Shown: positions 27,451-39,699, numbered from the stretch's first letter. The stretch: DNA of 64,000 nucleotides from Halicephalobus mephisto (GCA_009193035.1 SWDT01000008.1:124001-188000), one strand, 5' to 3'. Program-made: numbers and translations. The notes: a model not told the origin generated them from the sequence alone.

Positions 27451-28789
27451 AACATGGACACGTTTTTGAAAAAATACAAAAGAATAAAGACCAGTTAGTC
27501 TCAGGCTTTTGTTCGTTCATCGATTCGGGAGACGATCACTAGTCTAATCCTGGATTAAAAAAAAATAAATAACCACGGGTCAAATAAGGTACATAGGTGA
27601 AATTTTTAGAATAGGTCAGTGATTATAAGCTGATTTAAGAATTTTAAAAAACGATGAGATAAAAATAAAAAACATGGATTTGAAGAAAAGTTAAAATTTA
27701 GAGTTTTCTAAAATAATAAATTATTTAAATGTATATTCAGATAATTTTTAGATGAATAAATAATTAGAAAAGTGATTTTTAAACTAGAAAAAAATAAAAA
27801 TAAAAAATATGGATTTGAAGGAAAGTTAAAATTTAGAGTTTTCTAAAATAATAAATTATTTAAGTACATATTCAGATAATTTTCAGATGAATAAATAATC
27901 AGAAAAGTGATTTTTAAATTAGAAAAAAAGTGAAAAACATGGATTTCAGGAAAAATGAATTTTAATGAGAATTAAAATTTTCGGAATTCTTTAAAATTAC
28001 AGATTATTCAAGTACATATTCAAATAATTTTTAGATAAATAAGTAATTATAAAACTAATTTAAGATTTTTGAAAAAAAAAACAAAAATGAAAAACATGGA
28101 TTTCAGGAATGATGAAATTTCTTAAATTTTATGAAAATAGAGAATTTCGAAATGTTCTAAAAAATCATGGATTATGTGTGATATTTATTAAAAATTACGA
28201 CAGATAAAAAAAATGAAATTGATTCAAAAAAGTAAAAAATAAGAAATTTTTATAGAAAAATGAATTTTTGTAAGTTTAATTAAAATAAAAACTTTCAAAA
28301 TTTTCAAAGAAAAAGTTGTAAATGACGTCAGATATGATTGTAGGAGTTCTGGAGACGTCAATGATAAGATTGATTTTTAGACGTCCAAAAAGATAAAGAT
28401 CAAAAAGATAATCTTCAAAAAATTCAATTTCTTCAAATTTAAAAAAAAAGAAATTCTAAAAATTCTAAAAAATTACATATAAAATATATTTTAAAAATTT
28501 TAATAAATTAATAAAAAACTGATAAATTGGAAAAAAATGATTTTTAAAAATTAAAAAAAATTAATTTTTTGAAGGTTTGTGAAAATAAAAAAATCTAAAT
28601 TTAAAAAAAAATCACGAATCAATTAACAGGATTGGGGATTTTTTAGGATAGGTAAATGATAATAAAGTTGATCTACAAACGTCAAAGAAGATAAAAAATA
28701 AAAAAAATTATTTTAAGGTGAGGTCATTTTTGTCAAATTTATTGAACAAAAAATCACATATAAGAGGGCATATTAAAATAACTGATATA

Positions 28790-29610
28790 TCAGATTCATC
28801 AAGTTGATATCGGTGGATTATATACGATATATAGATACATTAAAATAACTATGATATATCAAATATATTGTGTTCAATGTATGGATGAATCGAGTGGATA
28901 TCGATGCGTTGGATTTAGTATATAAATACATTAAAATAGCTCTGATATATCAGATTCAACAAGTCGATATCGATGCGTTGCACTTGATGTATATATATAT
29001 TAAAACGGCTCTGATATACTGGATATATTATGCTCAAGGTACATTATATACAATGTACCGATATCAACTTAATGTATGTCAGCGCTTATACACTTAATAC
29101 AATCTACCTGACATATCAGAACCGTTTTTATGTACCGGTATATTAAGCATAGTGTATTTATATCAACTTAATCTATCACTACTCTGAATATACTGTATCA
29201 GATACATCAGATCCGTTTCAATCTGTCGATACATTATACACAATGCACCGATATTCTACTTTGTGTATCGGTACATTGAATATAATGCATCTCACCCATC
29301 ACATCCGTTTCAATATATCGATACAGTAAATACAGTTTGTCTAATATAACAGAACTATTTTAATATATCCATGCATTATATCCAATACGTTGATATCAAC
29401 TTAATCTATCGGTACTTTGAATATAATACATTGATATTACACTTAATATATCGATAAATTATATACAGTTTATCTGATATAACAGAACTATTTTAATATA
29501 TCCATGCATTATATCCAATACATCAATATCAACTTAATCTATCGGTACTTTGAATATAATACATTGATATTACACTTAATATATCGATACATTATATACC
29601 TTGTACTTTT
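28790..29610. repeat. Satellite-like block, inverted relative to 41690-42480
   Basis: Degenerate units built from 'gatatcaacttaatctatcg', 'atatatccatgcattatatc' and 'ttatatcagaactattttaa' variants. Read in reverse complement, long stretches match 41690-42480 at an estimated 95 percent or better, in the same order. A shorter relative is at 50700-51190. Confidence 0.8.
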
Positions 29611-32260
29611 TTGTGCACACATGAGGTATGGATTTAGAATTGTTTTCGATGCATTAATGATGATAAACCTGGTATGAGGAAGTTATAGAAATAAGATAAA
29701 AATGAAAAACAAGGTCTTGAGGAGGGATAAATTTTTATGAATTGTGTGGAAATTAAAAATTTCGTAATTTTTTGAGCAAACACTCTGGATGACGTAAGAT
29801 ATATGTTGAGACAATTTTTAAATATATCAAAGTTGATAAAGATGAAAATTATGGTCTTCAAAGCAGATGAATTTTCATAAATTTTTTAAAAATAAAGATT
29901 TTCGAAGTTTTACAGAAATATTATATATTATGTAAGATATAAATTAAAACAATTTTTAGATATATCAATGATGATAAACATGGCTTAAGAATTTTAGTTA
30001 AAAATGGATTTTCATAAATTTCATAAAAGTAAAAATTTTCAAAGTGTTTATAAAACAATTTCCACTAAAAATCATAGATTATGTCAAATATATATATTTA
30101 AATATTTTTGATTATCTCAATAATAGTGAATTTTGAAAATTTCACAAAAAATGAAAATGATTTTCGAAAAAATAAACTTTATTCAATTTTCGAACAAATT
30201 CCAAAAATTTTTAAAGAAATTTTAAGTTTTTAGACAAATTTTAAAAATTATCTGATAAAAACAAAAATTTTTAAAGAAATTTTAAAAATTTTCGGACAAA
30301 AACAGAAATTTTAAAAGAAATTTAAAAAATTTTTAGACAAATTTTAAAAATTTTCGGATAAAAACAAAAATTTTTAAAGAAATTCCAAAAATTTTCGGAC
30401 AAAAACAAAACCGAAAAGCCGATTTGAAGGTGTCAAAGAAAAATGAGATAAGGATAGACGTGATTTCAATAAGACGTGAACTTTGTCAAGGCTTGGACAG
30501 AGAAATCACGGATCACATGAGGAACAGATTTAAAGCGGTCTTCAATAGGACAATAAAGATAAGGCTGGTTTGGGAACCTTAAAGAAGAACATAAAAATCG
30601 AAGACAATTTTAAAAGGGAAAATTTCCTAAAATTCTATGAAAATTTAGAATTTCCTAAAATCATAAAATATAAATTTCAAAAACTCGCAAAATTTTAAAA
30701 AACATTAAAAATTTCTATAAATTTTTAAAAAATTTAAAATTTACTATATTCTAGGATTTTCCAAAAAAAATCAAAGTCCAGAAGGTTTTAGAAATTCCCA
30801 TAAATTTTTCAGAACTTTCAACATCTACTTATTCTGGAATTTTCCAAAATGTCTGAGGTTGGATGTCTTCAGAAATTTTCAGAATGTTTCAGAAATTTTC
30901 ATAAAATTTTAAAAGTATCCAAAAAAAGTCCATCAAATTTTGGAAGGTTTTAGAAATTTCTATAAATTTTTCAGAACTTTTAGAACCTATTATATTCTGA
31001 AATTTCTCAAAATACCTAAGATTGGATCTTTTCAGAACTTTTAGAATCTACTTATTCTGGAATTTCTCAAAATATCAATGATATTCTAGATGATTTCAAA
31101 AATTCCAGAATTTCCTACAGGATTCTAGAAATATCAAAAATATCATTGAAATTCACAAGTTTTAAAATTTTTCGCTGAATTTTAAAAACTTACAAAATTC
31201 TAATTTTACAAAAAATTTTTAAATTCAGCGATTTTCAAAGATGACACAAGAGGTATTAGGACGATTTTCAGTAAAAAATATAAATTTTTGATCTGGAAAT
31301 TTTCGAATATTTCAAATTTCTACAGAGCCTTTTTGATGACGCAATGAGGAATCTGTTTCTTTGATTACTGGCCACATTTACGACCTTAGTTCTTGTCCGA
31401 TACCCCGGGAGAAATATATTTGACCGCCAGATGGACAAATAAGTGTGCCCTGTCGTCACATCGTCGACACCAGTGGTGCAAAGCGGAGGAAAAAAAGGAT
31501 GATGTGTAACTGTAAAAAATACGACAGTTTTCAGAGTTGTCCATTTCGAATTTCAAATTTTGAGTTAATTCGAAAATTAAAGAATCCAAATTAAAATCGA
31601 ATTTTGAACTAATTCTAATCGATTTCAAACTAATTCGAAATTCAAAGTTTAATTGAAAAATTATATTTGAAAATTTCGAAATTCAAAATTTGAACTAATT
31701 TCAAACTAATTCGGAAATTTCGAAATTCAAAATTTAGATCGATTTCAAACTATTTTGAAAATTTCGAAATTCAAAATTTGAATTAATTTCAAACTAATTC
31801 GGAAATTTTAAAATTCGAAAATTGATCAAATAAATTATATTCGAAAATTGATCAAATAAATTATATTCGAAATTTGAATTTGGATCGATTTCAAACTAAT
31901 TCGAAATTCAAAGTTTAATTAAAAAATTATATTCGACAATTTAATTTTAAAAATTCAAGAAAATTTTGATCTAGTTTGAAAAGAACTGAATCAGGAACTC
32001 GTCGATGAAAAAAGATTAAGGAATTTCCCGGAAGGCTTAGACTAGTCCAACAAGGTCCAACGATGCGAGAAAATCTCACAATTTTCTAAAAAGGATTACA
32101 CGAATTTAAAAACTTAAATTTAAGGTACAAAGAAAATACAGAACGGTTTGAAAAATTTCAGTTTGATCTAAAAAGATAAATTAAAAAAGTAAAGAACTGG
32201 AATTGATCTGAAAAGTTTCGAATTATTCAAAAAAATTTCAATAAAAGTTTGAGATGATTT
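29611..32260. other. AT-rich diverged repeats, no gene seen
   Basis: Contains short-period repeats such as 'aaaaatttttaaagaaattt' (30180-30410), 'ttcagaacttttagaatcta' (30780-31080) and 'gaaattcaaaatttgaacta' (31560-31960). A GC-richer unique island at 31320-31490 has open frames on the minus strand but no supported gene. Confidence 0.5.
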
Positions 32261-32269
32261 CAGAATAGT

Positions 32270-33010
32270 AAGGAAAGACCTAGATTAACTGGAAATATAT
32301 AAGAACTATGGATGTAAAATAGTACTAGAACTATTTTTAAAAATTCTCAATAAGGATATGAGATGATTTCAGAATAGTAAGTAAGGACCTAGATCAGCCT
32401 AGAAGGATCTAAATTAAGAATTATGGATGTGACAGAGCATCAGAATGGTCTAAAAGGATCTAAATCATGGTGTGAAATGATTTCGAAATGACCTAAAAGG
32501 ATCTGAATCATAGATATCAGAGAAGTGTAAAATAGTCAAAGATAAAGTAGATGAGTTTAGAGGAATCTAAATCAAGGGTATTGGGGAGATTCAGAATGGT
32601 TTGAAAGGATCTAAGCCGGGCTAAAAGGACCTAAATCAAGGATATTGAAAAAATACAGAATGATTTGGAAGGATCTATGCTGGACTAAAAGGACCTAAAT
32701 CAAGGGTATTGAGGAGATACAGAATGATTTGGAAGGACCTAAATCAAGGGTATTGGGGAGATACAGAATGATTTGAAAGGACCTAAATCAAGGATATTGG
32801 GGAGATTCAGAATGATTTGGAAGGATCTATGCTGGACTAAAAGGACCTAAATCAAGGGTATTGGGGAGATACAGAATGATTTGAAAGGACCTAAATCAAG
32901 GATATTTGCAAGGCGCAGAATGATCTAAATAGACCTAAACCAATCTAAAAAAACCTAAATGAAGGACACTATAAAAAGCCTATCCTGAAAGAACCTAAAC
33001 TTGATCTAAA
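32270..33010. repeat. 44-bp minisatellite ('gacctaaatcaagggtattg')
   Basis: About eight near-identical units between 32560 and 32930 contain 'gacctaaatcaagggtattg', 'gggagatacagaatgatttg' and 'gaaagga', flanked by older copies. The vocabulary is the reverse complement of the repeat at 48717-49166 ('caggtccttcaaggccattcc', split in part), so the two are probably related. Confidence 0.75.
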
Positions 33011-33339
33011 AAGACCGAATTCTGAACCAAAATGATGGAAGAAAATTATTAAATAGTCTAAAGTCACTCATTTCCAGAATTTTTCACGGATATCCATAAT
33101 TTACATAAAAGCGAAATTCACACGGGATAGTTGTTCCATTTCGAGAGAAATTTCAAAATGTCGCAATTGGAAAACCCGTCATAACTCAAAATTTATCTTA
33201 GATTCCAACTCGAGAGGAATTTGGTTATTAGAGGAAAAACTGATCTAATAGGATATGCAAATGGTCAGTCTTTCCTCTTTTGACCGAGTTGCCCAATTAT
33301 TCAAAATGGAAACACAAAGAAATTTCAATTTTCTGATTA

Positions 33340-34400
33340 CTTACGCGATATTCATTAAAAATAAAAAATCTCAAAAATTCTAAAAATTAATAAAATTTTC
33401 AAATTTCAAAAAAATTAAAAACATTTTTTTTTTTAAATTTAAAAATTAAATATTTTTTTTTAAACTTCAAAAATTCTAAAAAATTTTAAAATTAAAGATA
33501 TTTTTTAAAAAAATTTTCAAAAATAAAAATATTTAAAAATTATTTTTTTAATTTTTAAATTTCGGAAATTCTAAAAAATCTGAAAATTTCCAAAAAATAA
33601 ATAAATTTTTTTAAAAAATTTAAAAATTTCCAAAAATTTTTTTAAAATTCTAAAAATAAAAAAATCCTAAGAATTTTCCAGAAAATTTTAAAACAAGGAA
33701 AGCTGATTGGTTTTCAAACAGCTGATCAAAAAAGTAACTAATCCATTCCCGAAGATGGAAAAACTGGGAAAGAAGCTTCCGATTTGTTTCGACAAAAGAC
33801 CAAAGAAAGACAAAATTGGCTTTGTAAGAAACTTGTTTGTTTAAAAAAAAATAAAAAATTAAAAAACAGAAAACAAAAATTTTAAAAATTAAAAAATAAA
33901 AAAAACTAAAATTTTTAAAATTAAAAAATAAAAATTTTAAAAATTAAAAAACAGAAAACAAAAATTTTAAAAATTAAAAAATAAAAAAAACTAAAATTTT
34001 TAAAATTAAAAATAAAAAAAACTAAAAAATAAAAAGTTGAAATTTTTTAAATAAAAAAACTAAAATAAAAAATAAAAAGTTACAATTTTTTGAATAAAAA
34101 ATAAAAAATTGAAATTTTAAAACTAAAAATTTTTTAAATAAAAAAATTTAAAAAAACTAAAATTTTCAAAATTAAAAATAAAAAAAAAACTAAAAAATAA
34201 AAAGTTACAATTTTTTAAATAAAAAAATTTTAAAAAACTAAAATTTTAAAAATTAAAAATAAATAATTAAAAAAATTAAAAAATTAAAAGTTAAAATTTT
34301 TGAATAAAAAATAAAAAATAGAAATTTTAAAAATAAAAAGTTAAAATAGTTTAAATAAAAAAATTTTAAAAAATAAAAATTTTAAAAAATAAAAATTTTA
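33340..34400. repeat. Low-complexity 'ttttaaaaattaaaaaataa' tract
   Basis: Apart from a unique patch at 33700-33840, the tract is almost pure A/T with imperfect 40-60 base periodicity. No feature is seen. Confidence 0.6.
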
Positions 34401-34689
34401 AAAATGACCTGAGTGACTATAGTCGAATAGATTTCAGAAATGGAACGAGATAAGATCGCCTCATCCTAGCCGTTCCGGGTCCCCTGCGGATCTTCCCGCG
34501 TGAATTCCTTTCAATCGAAAGCAAAAAGTTTAAAATAGGTTAAATTTCCATTGTATTGTCCAAGTTACTTTCAATGGATAATTTCCACGTGATAAAAACC
34601 ATATTGTAAAAATTTCAAATTTTTTCCAAATCAATCTCGACGCGAAATTTTTATTTTAAATAATTTCATTTAATTTTTGAAAATTCTAT

Positions 34690-35010
34690 TTTAAAGAAAT
34701 AAAAAATAAAATTCTGGCGAAAAGTGAATATTGCCAAATTTGAGTTTTTGGCGAAAAGTGAACTAATGCTAATTTCGGTTTTCATATTTTTCTACAAATT
34801 AAAAGTCGATTTTTTCTGAATTAATTTTGACATTAATTTTTTATTTTAAATAATTTCGAAAATTCTCATTTAAAGAAATAAAGAAAAAATCTTGGCAAAA
34901 CGTGAATATTGCCAAATTTGAATCCTTGGCGAAAATTGAACTAATGCCAATTTCGGTTTTCATATTTTTCTGCAAATTAAAAGTCGATTTTTTACAAAAT
35001 TAAATTACTC
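34690..35010. repeat. Second tandem pair of the 'ggcgaaaagtgaatattgcc' repeat
   Basis: Same order and orientation as 20180-20510, with a few substitutions (for example 'ggcaaaacgtgaatattgcc' in the second unit). It ends with the same 'taaattactctaaattttc' tail. Confidence 0.85.
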
Positions 35011-35248
35011 TAAATTTTCACAATCTTTCAAATCTTCGAAATTTTTAATTTCAGATGATTTTAGAAACTATTAAAAAATTATAAAAATTGAAATTTTATA
35101 GAATTTTAACGAAATTTATCATATAACTTAACTTTGACAAATAATCTGCACGTAATAAAAGTAAAAAATGATACAAGTGACTATCTAGACCTCGTAGAAA
35201 GTCAAAAATTGTAAATCAGAGAAAGTTGCATTGAAAGGGAAAAATCGT

Positions 35249-38200
35249 CTAAAGCTTCGAGTTGGACCCAGATTGCCGATTGAGGTAATCCGCTTTGATC
35301 TTCCGACGGAGAATCTTTCCAGTAGAATTACGCAAAATTTCGTCTACGAATTCAACTCCACCTGTCAGTTCCTTGTAAGATGAAACACGTTCTGAAAATT
35401 CTCATATATCAAAAAATAAGAACTTTTATATATCAAAAACTAAAAATTCTCATATATGAAAAGTTAAAAATTCTCATATATGAAAAGTTAAAAATTTTAA
35501 TATATTAAAAACTAAAGATTTTTATATATCAAAAGTTAAAAATTCTCATATATCAAAAACTAAAAATTCTCATATATTAAAAGTTAAAAATTCTCATATA
35601 TCAAAAGTTAAAAATTTTCATATATCAAAAGTTAAAAATTCTCATATATCAAAAGTTAAAAATTCTCATATATCAAAAATTTCTAAAATTCATATATAAA
35701 ATTTTCCTAAAGAATTGTGTACATTGAAAAAGAGGATTTTATATATAAGAAAATCTTAGAAATCTTATGTACCAAAAAAGTAAAAAGATTTCATTTACCG
35801 AAAATTGTTAGAATTTCAGATATTGAAAATTTACCTTTGACGTAATCTTGGACTTCTTTGACCGTCAATCCAGGGTCTTTTCTGACGACGAAGGCCCTGG
35901 GGGCTTCTCCTGTGGGTTCGAAGGGGATTCCGATCACGGCAACGTCGGATATCTTCGGATTTGTCAGAAGCAAATGTTCCAACTCCGCGGGGGCGACTTG
36001 GAATCCTTTTACTTTTATAAGTTCCTTGATTCTGTCTTGAAGAAATAAAAATCCATTTTCATCAACACTTCCGATGTCGCCAGTGTGGAGGAATCCTTGG
36101 TCGTCGATGACTTCTCGAGTGGCTTTTTCGTTTCTCCAATATCCTTTCATCAACGTCGGACCTTTGACACAGAGTTCTCCGACTTGTCCTGGTTTCAAAT
36201 TTTCGCCGGTTTCTGGATTCACGATTTTGTGGAAACATCCTTCGATCAGTTTCCCCACGGCTCCAGAAGGCATAGGTTCGTCGAAAACACTCAGATGACT
36301 GGCCGACACCAATTCTGTCATACCGTATCCTTGAAGAACAAAATTCAAATTTTTAAATTTTTTTTTGACTTCTTGAATCATGTGTGGACTCAGAGGAGCC
36401 CCTCCAGAAGCCACTGATTTTACAGAAGATATATCGTACTTTTGAACAAGATCCGAATGAATTAGAAAATTGAAAATCATAGGAACCATGTTGATGTGTT
36501 TCACCTGGAATTTTTGGTATTTAATTTTATCAAAGTTGATCATCAAAGGTCAAAGGTCGAAATTTCAATTTTTAGTTTTAAGATTTTAGGTCTAAAAAAT
36601 CCACACAAAAAATTAATTTTTAATACAATAATAAATGTAAATCGTCATTATTTTTTAATTTTCGCCACAAATTTTAAATATTTATGAAAAATGTGACGAT
36701 TGTTATATTTCGCAATTATGACAAGATCAAAAATTACGTTTTTTTTCTATGGAGCTATTTTTGGATAGTGACTAGAAAGCCCTGATTTGAGTTGGAAATA
36801 GACACTATCCAAAACCTTTACTCACAAAAAGCATAACTTTTGATACAGTAATAAATATAAATCGTTATTATTATTTTTTAATTTTCGTCACAAATTTTAA
36901 ATATCTATGAAAAATGTGACGATTGTTATATTTCGCAATTATGACAGGATCAAAAATTACGTTTTTTTGTGTACAGATATCAATTTAAGTAAAACAACTT
37001 TTTAAAATACAAAAATTCATGAATAATGTCTCAGAACGAAAAATCTAAATTTTGACTTCGAAATATGATTTTTATTTTATTAAAGTTCGAAATAAAAATT
37101 TCAATTTTTTATTTTTAGACAAGTTTTAATTCGAAAAATTCTAGATATCAATTAAGGTAAATTTAAAATACAAAAATTCATGAATATTGTCTTAGAACGA
37201 AAAATCTAAATTTTGATCTTGAACTTTGATCGTTGACTTTGATGAAATAAAATTCTGATAAACTTAAAATGTACTTTTATAAACAACTCACTTTGTACTT
37301 TTCGATCGTCTGTAAGAAAAGTTCTGCTTTAAAATGTCTGAAAATCACGATGGTTTTTCCGCTTAAAAGATGTCCACATAGGGTGGTGAAACCGTAAGCG
37401 TGATAAAACGGCAAAAATTGAAGCGTTACTTCTTGAAAATTTTCATTTTGTTCTTGTTGTGGAGGAATGTGAAGAGTTGAATGTTGTCCAAGAAGCAACA
37501 TCTGAGAAATCAGATTTCCGTGAGTGATCATGACTCCCTTAGGCAATCCTGTTGTTCCTGAGGAGTACGGTAGAGCCAGGAGGTCTTTTGAAGGATTGAT
37601 CTTCGTGAGGGTCCTGTCGAAGATCGGTTCTTCTGAAACTATGTCTTCGAAGTTGACGATCTTCAGATGAGTCGACGGGAGTCCTGAGGGCTTCGAACCG
37701 ATGTAAATCACAATCTAAAAATAAAAAAATAAAATAATTAAAAAAATAAAATAATCTTAAAAATTTAAATAATTCTAAAAATTAAAAAAATTTCAAAATT
37801 AAATAATTCTAAAAATTAAAAATTAAATAATCTTAAAATTTTGAAAATTTAAATAATTCTAAAAATTTAAAAAAATTTTTAAATTCTTATAAAAATTTAG
37901 AAATTTAAAAAAAATTTTTTTAATTTAGAATTTATTTATTTATTTTTAGAAATTTTTACAGAATTTTGTAAAAATTAAAAACCAACTTTGAGGAAAGGCA
38001 ACTTGTCGGCGATTTGGATAACTTTGGATAAATTTCCACCAGTTGTCAGGAGGACTTTTGTTTGACTGTTATCCAACTGGTACTGCATTTCATAAGGGGT
38101 GAATTCTGGAGACATTCCTGAAGTCACAGCACCTACACAACTGGCTCCAACATAAGTCGGAAAATAATGCCAAGTATTTAATAAAGAAATAGTAAAAATT

Positions 38201-38388
38201 TCTCCTTTTTTAATTCCGATTTCTCTGAAGAATCTGGCACAAGATAAAGATGAAGTATATAATTCAGCATAAGTGACGTCATTCCATTGGTTTTCGGCAC
38301 TGATGAAACAACGAGCTCCTGGTTTTTCTTTCGAAGTTTTCCAGATGGAAGCCAGCATAACGTCGTGGAAAGCAAACAATTCGGCCAT
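35249..38388 (-). CDS. Acyl-CoA synthetase / 4-coumarate-CoA-ligase-like (ANL family), peroxisomal
   Basis: AMP-forming ligase that activates a carboxylic (probably fatty) acid to its CoA thioester via an acyl-adenylate. Exons are 38388-37987, 37714-37292, 36504-35835 and 35391-35249, with compatible phases, giving 545 residues, the normal length for the 4CL/firefly-luciferase branch. The P-loop is LPYSSGTTGLPKGVMITHGN. The A4/A5 region has VASGGAPLSP and LQGYGMTEL. The adenylate-binding motif is LHTGDIGSVDENGFLFLQDR, with the hinge RIKELIKVKGFQVAPAELE. The C-terminal catalytic Lys lies in LRNSTGKILRRKIKADY. The last residues are GSNSKL, a perfect PTS1, so the enzyme should be peroxisomal. 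Introns are repeat-filled. The region directly upstream of the ATG is an array of acceptor-like units. Substrate and acs number cannot be told. No defect is seen. Confidence 0.95.
35395..35760 (-). repeat. 24-bp minisatellite in acyl-CoA synthetase intron 3, ending in the true acceptor
   Basis: About 12 units of 'aaaattctcatatatcaaaa' plus 'gtta' fill the intron 35392-35834. On the coding strand the unit reads tatatgagaatttttaac. The genuine acceptor reads tatatgagaattttcag, i.e. the last unit with TAA changed to CAG. Confidence 0.85.
36550..37240. repeat. Two repeat families in acyl-CoA synthetase intron 2
   Basis: A block with 'aaaaatgtgacgattgttat' and 'atttcgcaattatgaca' occurs at about 36600-36745 and again at 36845-36970. 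A second family with 'tgtctcagaacgaaaaatct' occupies 37010-37225 and recurs at 44765-45135. The 783-base intron holds nothing else visible. Intron 1 (37715-37986) is simple AT sequence. Confidence 0.75.
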
Positions 38389-38405
38389 TTTAAAACAAAT
38401 CGAAG

Positions 38406-38660
38406 ATGGTCCTGGAAAGAAAAAAGTTAAAAATGGTCCTGGAAAGAAAAAAGTTAAAAATGATCCTGGGAAGAAAAAAATTAAAAATGATCCTAGGAAG
38501 AAAAAAGTTAAACATGATCCTGGAAAGAAAAAAATTAAAAATGATCCTGGGAAGAAAAAAGTTAAACATGATCCTGGAAAGAAAAAAATTAAACATGGTC
38601 CTGGGAAGAAAAAAGTTAAAAATGATCTTAAAAAGAAAAAAATTAAACATGATCTTAAAA
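38406..38660 (-). repeat. 27-bp tandem array of splice-acceptor-like units upstream of the acyl-CoA synthetase
   Basis: Nine full 27-base units start at 38406, 38433, 38460, 38487, 38514, 38541, 38568, 38595 and 38622, then a partial one. On the gene's strand each reads approximately TTTTTTCTTTCCAGGACCAT. Seven units carry CAG, one TAG and the ninth AAG at the acceptor position. The nearest lies about 27 bases from the ATG. Because the unit is a multiple of three, all frames stay open, giving spurious lysine-rich ORFs on the plus strand. Confidence 0.9.
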
Positions 38661-38776
38661 AATCTTGAAGAAAATCTTAGAAAGGAAAAAAATTAAAAAT
38701 TGTCCTGAAAAAAATATTGAAGAAAATTTTTAAAAAATTATATATGATCTTGAAAGAGAAACAATTGAACATAATT

Positions 38777-39103
38777 TTAAAAAGAAAAATTAAAAATGAT
38801 TTTTTGCATAATTTCCATGCAAATTTTGAGTAGAGGGATCGAGCTTGTGGGACACCAACGCCATGTCCCATTGTCGTCTATGTGGTAAATGACGAAATAA
38901 TTTTGGATATTTAAGACATCGTGGAAGAACGGGTTCCCGACGCGAAAGTCCCTGAGGCATTCGGTAACTGTTTCGCGTTGTATTTTTGGTCTGATCAAAG
39001 ACTTCTGATATGTAGTGAATCGTCCCGATATTTGGTATTCTAGTTCTAGTGCTACAGTAATTATCAAGTGTTTAATTACTGTTATATCTTTTATTAAAGA
39101 CAA
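38777..39103 (-). pseudogene. Coding-like fragment with duplicate at 24565-24695
   Basis: The open frame reads ELEYQISGRFTTYQKSLI, RPKIQRETVTECLRDFRVGN, PFFHDVLNIQNYFVIYHIDD and NGTWRWCPTSSIPLLKICME. The composition is that of real protein and differs from the AT-rich flanks. It has no clear start or splice sites, and its N-terminal part is shared with a stop-containing copy 14 kb away. Likely a relic of a duplicated gene or a transposon ORF. No family recognised. Confidence 0.45.
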
Positions 39104-39236
39104 ATAATATGGGTCAATATTAAATATCTAAGGAACTCTCTGGATAACTATATTCAGTGGCGCTCACAGCAAAGTACTGACTCTGTGGCTTTGAGGTTAA
39201 CCACATCCGGACGATAGTTACGAGATCCGAAATAAA

Positions 39237-39342
39237 TACAGTAGAACTTGGATATAAGATACCCCCGATATAGTATATCCCTTCTTATAACATACGCTTT
39301 GCCCAATCCTAAGGAGGTACCTTATATCCAAGTTCTACTGTA
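39237..39342. mobile_element. TA-flanked MITE (TIR CAGTAGAACTTGGATATAAG)
   Basis: Begins TA-CAGTAGAACTTGGATATAAG and ends in the near-perfect inverted repeat cttatatccaagttctactg-TA. About 106 bases, no ORF. TIR type and TA target site fit a Tc1/mariner-derived non-autonomous element. Confidence 0.85.
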
Positions 39343-39391
39343 ATACTGTCATAAAAAATGGAAATAGAACTAGTTTATTTTGAAATTGTAA

Positions 39392-39559
39392 TACAGAACT
39401 TGGATATAAGATACCCTCGCTATAACATCTCTTGTTATAGCATATAGTGAGTGAGTTTGGTTAGTCTGACTTCGAATTTACCCCGCTATAGTATATCCCT
39501 TCTTATAACATACACTTCCCCGATCCTTAGGGGGTACCTTATATCCAAGTTCTACTGTA
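39392..39559. mobile_element. Second TA-flanked MITE of the same family, with internal insertion
   Basis: The left end TACAGAACTTGGATATAAG lacks four bases of the TIR; the right end is intact. At 168 bases it is about 60 longer than the others because of a central segment (atagtgagtgagtttggtta). It is separated from the first copy by a 49-base spacer. Confidence 0.8.
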
Positions 39560-39699
39560 ATAAAAAATATCTAAGAACAACATCCAGGGACTCCATCAAA
39601 AATGACGTGTTTTTTACACTCATCAATATAGGACTATTTAATCTCATGGATTTTCTAGATATCTCCAGTCGTGGATACTACATATCCATGCAGTTACTA

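Larger units (their letters stand above)
17465..35248. other. 18-kb gene-poor interval of repeats
   Basis: No gene with recognisable homology is seen between the LURAP-like gene and the acyl-CoA synthetase. Most of the interval is AT-rich tandem or dispersed repeat (listed separately). Unrepeated GC-richer islands remain at 18700-18910, 19800-20060, 22670-22760, 25640-25860, 26880-27090, 30420-30590, 31320-31490, 33725-33830 and 34400-34520. They could be enhancers, ncRNA or orphan exons. For example, MEKLGKKLPICFDKRPKKDK at 33755-33823 ends at a GTAAGA donor-like site, but has no partner exon that I can find. Region 18960-19780 is simple AT repeat with no feature seen. Confidence 0.6.

Noticed and set aside
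35395..35760. CRISPR-like array of 24-bp repeats
   Set aside because: The units are contiguous, without unique spacers, and lie in a eukaryotic intron; it is a minisatellite.
38273..38668. 131-codon lysine-rich ORF (DPGKKK repeats)
   Set aside because: It starts antisense inside exon 1 of the acyl-CoA synthetase and continues through the 27-bp array, whose length divisible by three keeps frames open.
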